Below, piece after piece: positions 58,383-64,000 of a stretch of DNA of 64,000 nucleotides. This stretch comes from Microvirga antarctica (GTDB taxonomy: Bacteria; Pseudomonadota; Alphaproteobacteria; Rhizobiales; Beijerinckiaceae). Under the pieces are notes generated by a model. The model saw only the letters and a list, made by a program, of their open reading frames with translations. It did no database searches and was not told the DNA's origin. The DNA lies in NCBI RefSeq assembly GCF_017921815.1, contig NZ_JAGEMM010000009.1, positions 1 to 64,000 on the forward strand. Direction: 5' to 3'. The position numbers were made by a program, and so were the translations under genes. Positions within the stretch are counted from its first letter, which is position 1, and each line of letters begins with the position of its first letter.

Positions 58383-59342
58383 ATGAGCGTCTCCCGCCGT
58401 CTCCTTCTCGTTGCCGCCTTCACGGCAGGCCTCGCCAGCACCGCGTTCGCCCAGCCCAAGGAAGTGCGGATCGATTACGCGACATACAATCCCGTCAGTC
58501 TCGTCCTGAAGGACAAGGGTTTCCTCGAGAAGGAACTGGCCAAGGACGGCATTTCGGTGCGCTGGGTGCTGTCGGCGGGCTCCAACAAGGCGCTCGAATG
58601 TCTCAATGCCGGCTCGATCGATTTCGGCTCGACGGCGGGCGCAGCCGCGCTGATCGGCAAGATCAACGGCAACCCGATCACCTCGATCTATGTCTATTCG
58701 CGCCCCGAATGGACGGCGCTCGTCACGGGCAAGGACTCGACCATCACCAAGGTCGCCGACCTCAAGGGCAAGCGCGTGGCTGTCACCCGAGGCACCGACC
58801 CGCATATCTTCCTGGTGCGCGCGCTGCAGGAAGCCAAGCTCACCGAGAAGGACGTGAAGCTCGTCCTGCTCCAGCACGCTGACGGGCGCACCGCGCTGGA
58901 ACGCGGCGACGTCGATGCCTGGGCGGGTCTCGATCCCCTAATGGCGGCAGCCGAAGTCGAGAGCGGCGCGAAACTCTTCTACCGCAATGCGCCCGCCAAT
59001 ACGTGGGGCGTGCTGAACGTCAGCGAGTCCTTTGCCAAGGACAACCCGGCCCTCGTGCAGAAAGTGCTCAAGGCCTACGAGGAGGCGCGGGCCTACGCGC
59101 TCGCCAATCCGGCCGAGCTGAAGAAGTCCCTTATCGCCTATACCAAGCTGCCGGACGCGGTCATCGACCGTCAGCTTGCGCGCACCGAACTCACGCATTC
59201 GACCATCGGCAAGGCGCAGGCCGAGACCATCCTTGCCGCCGGTCTGGCGCTTCAGGAAGCAGGCGTGATCGCGGCCGACACCAACGTGAAGGCTGCCGTC
59301 GACTCCCTTATCGATCCCCGTTTCGCGACCGCGTCTCGCTGA
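58383..59342 (+). CDS. ABC transporter substrate-binding protein, aliphatic sulfonate/nitrate type (SsuA-like)
   Basis: 319 residues from the ATG at 58383. Signal peptide RRLLLVAAFTAGLASTAFA, cleavage near 23, so periplasmic. NMT1/SsuA-like features: PVSLVLKDKGFLEKELAKDG, ALECLNAGSIDFGSTAGAAA and GKRVAVTRGTDPHIFLVRAL. Sulfonate or sulfate ester is the likeliest substrate; taurine and nitrate relatives cannot be excluded. First gene of a four-gene plus-strand operon. Confidence 0.85.
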   Translation: MSVSRRLLLVAAFTAGLASTAFAQPKEVRIDYATYNPVSLVLKDKGFLEKELAKDGISVRWVLSAGSNKALECLNAGSIDFGSTAGAAALIGKINGNPITSIYVYSRPEWTALVTGKDSTITKVADLKGKRVAVTRGTDPHIFLVRALQEAKLTEKDVKLVLLQHADGRTALERGDVDAWAGLDPLMAAAEVESGAKLFYRNAPANTWGVLNVSESFAKDNPALVQKVLKAYEEARAYALANPAELKKSLIAYTKLPDAVIDRQLARTELTHSTIGKAQAETILAAGLALQEAGVIAADTNVKAAVDSLIDPRFATASR

Positions 59343-59364
59343 GACCTCACCACGGGAGAGCGCC

Positions 59365-60219
59365 GTGACAGGCAAAGCCGAACGCCAAGCCTGGTCCTCT
59401 GTCGAGGAAGCCGCCGCTCTCGCGGCTCCTCCACCTGCCGGGAAGCAGCGCCCTTTCGAGTGGCGCGTGCTTCTCGGTTTTCTGTTGCCCGTGATCGTGG
59501 CGCTCGCATGGGAGGCCGCGGTCCATTTCGGCTTCGCGCAGGGCCGGCTCGTCCCGCCCCCGAGCCGGATCTTCGCCACGCTCAGCGCACTTGCCGCGAC
59601 CGGCGAACTCTGGACGCATGTCAGTGCGACCTTGTGGCGGGTCCTTGTCGGATTCGTTCTCGGTGCGTCGGCGGGCATCGTGCTGGGCGCACTGTCTGGA
59701 TCCTCGGAGACGACCCGCAGGCTGCTCGACCCGACCCTCCAGGCCCTGCGCGCCATTCCGTCCATCGCCTGGGTGCCGCTGTTCATCCTCTGGCTCGGCA
59801 TCTTCGAGGCCTCGAAGGTGGCGCTCATCGCCATCGGGGTGTTCTTCCCCGTCTATCTCGGCATCACGGGCGCGATCCTCTCGGTCGACCGCAAGCTCGT
59901 CGAGGTCGGCCGCGTGTTTCGCCTGTCGCGCCTGAAAATGGCCCGCCGGATCCTGCTTCCCGCCGTGCTGCCCGAAGCCTTGATCGCGTTGCGGTCGGGG
60001 CTGGGCCTCGGCTTCATGTTCGTGGTCGCCGCCGAGATCATGGGCGCGTCGGAAGGGCTCGGCTATCTTCTCGTCGACGGCCAGCAGATGGGCCGTCCGG
60101 ACCATATCCTGGCGGCCATCATCGCCTTCGCGATTTTGGGCAAGCTCGCCGACAGCCTTCTGGTTGGCGCAACGAAACCCCTGGTGCGCTGGCAGGACAC
60201 GGCGCGGGGAACGCTCTGA
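59365..60219 (+). CDS. ABC transporter permease (SsuC-like)
   Basis: 284 residues from the GTG at 59365, with GGGAGAG upstream. About six membrane segments follow a 30-residue cytoplasmic N-terminus. The EAA-type loop RVFRLSRLKMARRILLPAVL near residue 190 contacts the ATPase. Conserved AIPSIAWVPLFILWLGI confirms the Ssu/Tau/Nrt permease family. Its stop shares one base with the ATPase start. Confidence 0.88.
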   Translation: MTGKAERQAWSSVEEAAALAAPPPAGKQRPFEWRVLLGFLLPVIVALAWEAAVHFGFAQGRLVPPPSRIFATLSALAATGELWTHVSATLWRVLVGFVLGASAGIVLGALSGSSETTRRLLDPTLQALRAIPSIAWVPLFILWLGIFEASKVALIAIGVFFPVYLGITGAILSVDRKLVEVGRVFRLSRLKMARRILLPAVLPEALIALRSGLGLGFMFVVAAEIMGASEGLGYLLVDGQQMGRPDHILAAIIAFAILGKLADSLLVGATKPLVRWQDTARGTL

Positions 60220-61007
60220 TGCTGAATCTCGCGCATCTCTCCAAGGTCTATGCGGACGGCACGCGGGCCCTGTCGGACATCAATCTGGCGGTGCGCGAGA
60301 GCGAGATCGTTGGCCTGATCGGCGGCTCGGGCTGCGGCAAGACCACCCTTTTGCGTCTCATCGCCGGCCTCGATACCGCCAGTCAGGGCCAGATCAGCCT
60401 CGACGGGGAAATCATCACAGAGCCGCATCCGGCCATCGGCATCGTCTTTCAGGAGCCGCGCCTGCTGCCCTGGCTTACGGTCTCGGACAACGTGGCGTTC
60501 GGCCTCGACCAGGTGGCGCCGGCAGAGCGCGCCGCGCGGGTCGCCCACGCCCTCGACAAGATCGGCCTTGCCGAACACGCCACGCGCTGGCCCCGGGATC
60601 TTTCCGGCGGGCAGCAGCAGCGGGTCGCCATCGCGCGGGTCTTTGTCGCCAACCCGAAGGTGTTGCTGCTCGACGAGCCTTTCTCGGCGCTGGATGCCTT
60701 CACGCGCGCCAGCCTGCACGAGCATCTGCTTGGCCTCTGGGAAGAGACGCGCCCCACCGTCGTCCTCGTCACCCACGACGTTCAGGAAGCGGTGACGCTT
60801 GCTGATCGCGCCATCGTCATGCAACCCAAGCCCGGGCGCATCTTCGACGAATTGCCGCTGGGCATTGCCCGTCCGCGCGACCGCTCCTCCCTCCCCTTCG
60901 AGAGCGCGGTCCGGCGCGTCATGGGCGCTCTGGACCATTCGCTCAACACCGTGCAAACATCGCCGCAACGCGAGCGCGACCGCGAGGCGGCCGGGCTCTG
61001 GTGGTAA
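60219..61007 (+). CDS. ABC transporter ATPase (SsuB-like)
   Basis: 262 residues from the ATG at 60219. Walker A GGSGCGKTTLLRLIAGL, Q-loop FQEPRLLPWLTVSDNV, signature LSGGQQQRVAIARVF and Walker B VLLLDEPFSALDAFTR. The 'RLLPWLTV' stretch is typical of the SsuB/TauB/NrtD group. The frame is open upstream only as overlap with the permease gene. Confidence 0.9.
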   Translation: MLNLAHLSKVYADGTRALSDINLAVRESEIVGLIGGSGCGKTTLLRLIAGLDTASQGQISLDGEIITEPHPAIGIVFQEPRLLPWLTVSDNVAFGLDQVAPAERAARVAHALDKIGLAEHATRWPRDLSGGQQQRVAIARVFVANPKVLLLDEPFSALDAFTRASLHEHLLGLWEETRPTVVLVTHDVQEAVTLADRAIVMQPKPGRIFDELPLGIARPRDRSSLPFESAVRRVMGALDHSLNTVQTSPQRERDREAAGLWW

Positions 61008-61022
61008 TTCAGGAAACGCATC

Positions 61023-61532
61023 ATGGAATCGACGGAACTGCGCGCCCTCCAGGCGCCGCTCAAGGACCAATATCGGGCAGCGCCGGAATCGGCCGTCGTC
61101 ACGTTGAAGGCGCAGGGCACCCTCGATGACCAGAGCATCGCCTGCAAGGTCGAGACGGGACGCGCCCTTGCCATCGCAGGGCTTCATCCGGCCAGCGGCG
61201 GAACCGGTGCGGAATTGTGCTCGGGCGACATGCTGCTGGAGGCGCTCGTCGCCTGTGCGGGCGTGACCCTGAAGGCGGTCGCCACAGCGCTCGAGATCGA
61301 CATCCGCCACGGCGTGGTGAAGGCCGAGGGCGATCTCGATTTCCGCGGCACGCTCGGCGTCGACAAGACGGCGCCGGTGGGCTTCCGGGCCATTCGCCTG
61401 AGCTTCGAGGTGGACACCGACGCGCCGCAGGAGAAGGTCGATCAGCTGCTCAAGCTGTCGGAGCGCTATTGCGTGGTCTACCAGACGCTCAACCACCGCC
61501 CCGAGCTGACCAGCACCCTGTCGCGCGCCTGA
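61023..61532 (+). CDS. OsmC-family protein
   Basis: 169 residues. OsmC/Ohr fold with the two reactive Cys regions EALVACAGVTLKAVA and ERYCVVYQTLN. Members detoxify organic hydroperoxides with a dithiol. It lies 15 bases after the SsuB-like gene, so it is probably the last gene of that operon; relatives often accompany sulfur-assimilation genes. A second Cys earlier (GAELCSGDML) is in the loop before the first. Confidence 0.87.
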   Translation: MESTELRALQAPLKDQYRAAPESAVVTLKAQGTLDDQSIACKVETGRALAIAGLHPASGGTGAELCSGDMLLEALVACAGVTLKAVATALEIDIRHGVVKAEGDLDFRGTLGVDKTAPVGFRAIRLSFEVDTDAPQEKVDQLLKLSERYCVVYQTLNHRPELTSTLSRA

Positions 61533-61542
61533 GACCTCTCGC

Positions 61543-62784
61543 TTAGTTGCCGCTCAACGACCGCGGCGCAGGGCTGATGGTCGCGGTCGCGCCCGTGTGG
61601 ATTTCCTGCACCGACAAAGCGCGCTCATTGGTGCCGTCGGCCTTGAAACGGAACACGCCGTCGGCCCCGGCAAAGCCCGCCGGGTTGGTGAGCACGCCAT
61701 CCGTGAAGCGCTGCGAGCCCTGGACCCGTGTGAGTGCGGCCGCGAGGGTCACGGCGTCGTAGGACAGGGTGGCAAGGCGGATCGGATCGCTGTTGAACCG
61801 ACCCCGGTAGCGGGCCGCAAAGGCGTTGAACCCGCGATTGTCCGGCGCCGAGAACCAGGCCCCGTCCAGGATCGCCACATCGAACAGACGGGGCTCATTC
61901 CACAGGCCGGTGCCCAGCAGCTTCACCTTCTGCGGATCGAAGGCCACGGCCTGGAGGTTCTGCGCGACGGCGCGCAGGCCATCGGCATTCTCCGGGACGA
62001 AGAGCGAATCCGCCTGCGGGGCGGATCCGCCGATCACCGCGCGCAGACGCTGAATGGCAGCCTGCGATTGCCCTTCCGCATAGCGCTCGATCGCCACCAC
62101 CCGCAGGCCCTGTCGGGCGGCGGCCTCCCGGAACTGCGCCTCGGCGACGCTGCCATAGGTCGTCTCCGGCACCAGCGCTGCGACGGACCGGCGTCCTTGC
62201 GAGGCCGCGTAGGTGATGATCCGGTCGACCTCCGCCTGGACCAGGAAACTGAGCAGATAGATGCCGCGCGCCGCCACCGTGGTGTCGGTCGAAAATGCGA
62301 TGACGGGCTTTCCGGCCTGACGGGCGACCTGCCCCGCCGCCCGAACGGATCCGGCAAAAAGCGGCCCGATGATCAATTCGGCGCCTTCGCCGATTGCTTC
62401 GCTTGCGGCCTCGCGCGCGCCCTCCGGCGTGCCGCGATCGTCCTTGACCATCAGGGAAATCTCGGCGTTCGGCGTCTCGCCCAGCGCGAGTTCGGCCGCA
62501 TTGCGCATGCTCTGGGCAGCGGCCGCCCCCTGCCCCTGTCCCGAAAGCGGAATGATCAGGGCGACCCGCACCGGCCCGGTGCCGATTGTGGAACCGGCCG
62601 CACTTTGCTGCGGCGCGGCAGCGACGCTGGCAGGCGGAAGATCGGGAGGACCGGCATCCCGGCCGACCCGACCGGGCGGAATCATGCTGCCGGAGCCGAC
62701 ACAGCCGGATAGACACAGGCCAGCCAGAACCGCGATCCGCGAACCGATACCGGCACGCCACGCGACACGGGATAAACGCACCAT
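61543..62784 (-). CDS. Penicillin-binding protein activator, LpoA-like lipoprotein
   Basis: 413 residues from the ATG at 62784, the start that places a lipobox (LCLSGC) after a short signal peptide; the frame continues upstream to 62916 without family-like residues. Most of the mature protein is a periplasmic-binding-protein fold (VRVALIIPLSGQGQGAAAAQ; IIGPLFAGSVRAAGQVAR; SFLVQAEVDRIITYAASQGR). This family resembles the C-terminal domain of LpoA, an activator of peptidoglycan synthase, and genomically sits beside rsmI and yraN. Divergent from rsmI. Confidence 0.82.
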   Translation of the reverse strand: MVRLSRVAWRAGIGSRIAVLAGLCLSGCVGSGSMIPPGRVGRDAGPPDLPPASVAAAPQQSAAGSTIGTGPVRVALIIPLSGQGQGAAAAQSMRNAAELALGETPNAEISLMVKDDRGTPEGAREAASEAIGEGAELIIGPLFAGSVRAAGQVARQAGKPVIAFSTDTTVAARGIYLLSFLVQAEVDRIITYAASQGRRSVAALVPETTYGSVAEAQFREAAARQGLRVVAIERYAEGQSQAAIQRLRAVIGGSAPQADSLFVPENADGLRAVAQNLQAVAFDPQKVKLLGTGLWNEPRLFDVAILDGAWFSAPDNRGFNAFAARYRGRFNSDPIRLATLSYDAVTLAAALTRVQGSQRFTDGVLTNPAGFAGADGVFRFKADGTNERALSVQEIHTGATATISPAPRSLSGN

Positions 62785-62909
62785 GTTCGGCCCCCTGGCG
62801 AAAGCAATCTTCTGTCGAGCCTGCCCATGGTAGAAAGAAAAGGTAAACATTGTTTCCAACCGGATATCCGGCTTCCGCCTGTGCCCGTCCCCATGCGAAA
62901 CTGCCCGCG

Positions 62910-63848
62910 ATGACACAGAGAATCGACAATCGGACTCGCCGGCGTGAGCCGTCCGGCCGCACCAGCACCTTCACGGCCTTTGGCCTTGCCGCGGAAGCCC
63001 AGCCCCTGCCGCCGGGCCTTTATGTGGTGGCCACCCCCATCGGCAACCTGAAGGACGTGTCGTTCCGCGGCCTCAGCACGCTTGCCGCAGCCGACGCGGT
63101 GCTGGCCGAGGACACCCGGGTCACGAAGACCCTGCTGGCCCATTACGGCATCACCACGCCGCTGGTGGCCTATCACGAGCATTCCAACGACGCGGTCCGC
63201 GACCGCATGGTGCACCGGATCCGCGAGGGGCAGGCCCTGGCGCTGGTCTCGGATGCCGGCACGCCCCTCGTGTCCGATCCCGGCTACAAGCTGGTTCAGG
63301 CTGCCATCGCCGAAGGCCTGCCGGTGACCCCGATTCCCGGCCCGTCGGCCGTGCTGACCGCGCTCGTGGTCTCGGGGCTGCCGACGGACCGCTTCTTCTT
63401 TGAGGGCTTCCTGCCGCCCAAGAGCGCCGCGCGCCGGGCGCGTCTTGCCGAGATCGGCAGCATTCCCGGCACGCTCATGCTGTTCGAGGGGCCGCACCGG
63501 CTGCCCGAGATGCTGGCGGATGCCGCGGCTGTTCTGGGCGATCGGCAGGCGGTGGTCGCCCGCGAGCTGACCAAGATGTTCGAAACCATTCGACGCGGCT
63601 CCCTGCCGGACCTCGCCGCGACCTTCGCGGCGGAAGGGCCGCCCAAGGGCGAGATCGTCGTGCTCATCGGCGAGGCCACAAAAGCCATGCAGGCGGTCGA
63701 AGTGGATGCAGCACTCGACGGCAAACTCGAGGCCGCCCTCAAGAACCATTCCATCAAGGACGCGGCGGCGATCGTCGCCGACGAACTCGACATGCCCAAG
63801 CGCGAGATTTACGCCCGCGCCCTCGCCCTCGCCAAAAAGGCCGAATGA
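62910..63848 (+). CDS. rsmI: 16S rRNA (cytidine-2'-O)-methyltransferase
   Basis: 312 residues from the ATG at 62910; the frame opens earlier at 62850. Methylates C1402 of 16S rRNA. Tetrapyrrole-methylase fold: [52 protein letters not shown] and [12 protein letters not shown]. The yraN start overlaps its stop (ATGA). Confidence 0.95.
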   Translation: MTQRIDNRTRRREPSGRTSTFTAFGLAAEAQPLPPGLYVVATPIGNLKDVSFRGLSTLAAADAVLAEDTRVTKTLLAHYGITTPLVAYHEHSNDAVRDRMVHRIREGQALALVSDAGTPLVSDPGYKLVQAAIAEGLPVTPIPGPSAVLTALVVSGLPTDRFFFEGFLPPKSAARRARLAEIGSIPGTLMLFEGPHRLPEMLADAAAVLGDRQAVVARELTKMFETIRRGSLPDLAATFAAEGPPKGEIVVLIGEATKAMQAVEVDAALDGKLEAALKNHSIKDAAAIVADELDMPKREIYARALALAKKAE

Positions 63849-64000
63849 CCGGCGCGGCGGAGCGGCGGCGGACGACCTTTCTGCGCGGACATCAGGCCGA
63901 GTGGATCGCTCTCCTGTATCTTCTGGCCAAGGGCTACCGCCCCATCGCACGCCGCTTTTCGGCGGCCGGGGGCGAGATCGACCTCATCGTGTCGCGCGGC
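63845..64000 (+). CDS. YraN family (UPF0102) protein, 5' part only
   Basis: The first 52 codons before the window ends. [24 protein letters not shown] and GGEIDLIV match the UPF0102 nuclease-like fold (the GGEIDLI segment holds the conserved Glu and Asp of a PD-(D/E)xK-type site). Starts at ATG 63845 within the rsmI stop. Usually followed by gshB in alphaproteobacteria, which would lie outside the window. Confidence 0.85.
   Translation, partial: MTGAAERRRTTFLRGHQAEWIALLYLLAKGYRPIARRFSAAGGEIDLIVSRG

Overview
The window looks like a chromosomal segment of an alphaproteobacterium, most likely in Hyphomicrobiales. Supporting this are a FYDLN-acid (TIGR02300) protein beside aroA-cmk, a Sinorhizobium-type phospholipid N-methyltransferase, an OlsB-type ornithine acyltransferase, an FzlA-like protein next to uppP and queG, and RpoH promoters of the alphaproteobacterial CTTG-N18-CYTATNT form. 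The genus cannot be fixed from the sequence alone.

Region A (1-23.0 kb) is an accessory catabolic block. It starts at a truncated IS5-family element (1-123) and ends at a decayed IS3-type transposase (about 22.5-22.7 kb) and a tRNA-Ala(GGC) gene (23,067-23,142). It encodes two complete importers. The first is a branched-chain-amino-acid/amide type ABC system with a fused permease-ATPase (1.1-6.4 kb, minus strand). The second is an oligopeptide type ABC system (15.7-22.4 kb, plus strand). Around them lie two SDR oxidoreductases, a Gfo/Idh/MocA dehydrogenase, an HpcH/HpaI aldolase, a GntR/FCD regulator, a D-2-hydroxyacid dehydrogenase, a cyclase-family hydrolase, a RidA-family protein, an FMN-dependent 2-hydroxyacid oxidase, an XRE-cupin regulator and two paralogous M19 'dipeptidase-like' proteins. 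The two M19-like proteins lack three of the family's usual metal ligands. A shared near-palindromic motif lies upstream of the first transporter and of the aldolase/GntR pair, which suggests one regulon. The substrate is unknown; this block is the best candidate here for an undescribed pathway.

Region B (23.2-64 kb) is core chromosome, visibly richer in GC. In order it holds the FYDLN protein, aroA-cmk, a DUF1194 protein, mgsA, hrpB, a HAD phosphatase, maeB, mutS, a two-gene sensory system (a PAS domain that looks like a LOV domain without its cysteine, on a HisKA_2 kinase, with a single-domain response regulator), comM/yifB, olsB, a YeeZ-like SDR, queG, an FzlA-like GST-fold protein, uppP, nth, a DUF2244 protein, dnaK-dnaJ, pmtA-pyrF, two tandem DUF1330 genes, dapB, gpmA, a GNAT gene, alkB, a secreted hypothetical, a TRIC/UPF0126 channel, grpE, glnD, an Ssu-type ABC operon ending in an OsmC gene, a PBP-activator lipoprotein, rsmI and the start of a yraN gene. 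Many neighbours are translationally coupled through 4-base ATGA/GTGA overlaps. The heat-shock genes dnaK and grpE each carry a recognisable sigma-32 promoter.
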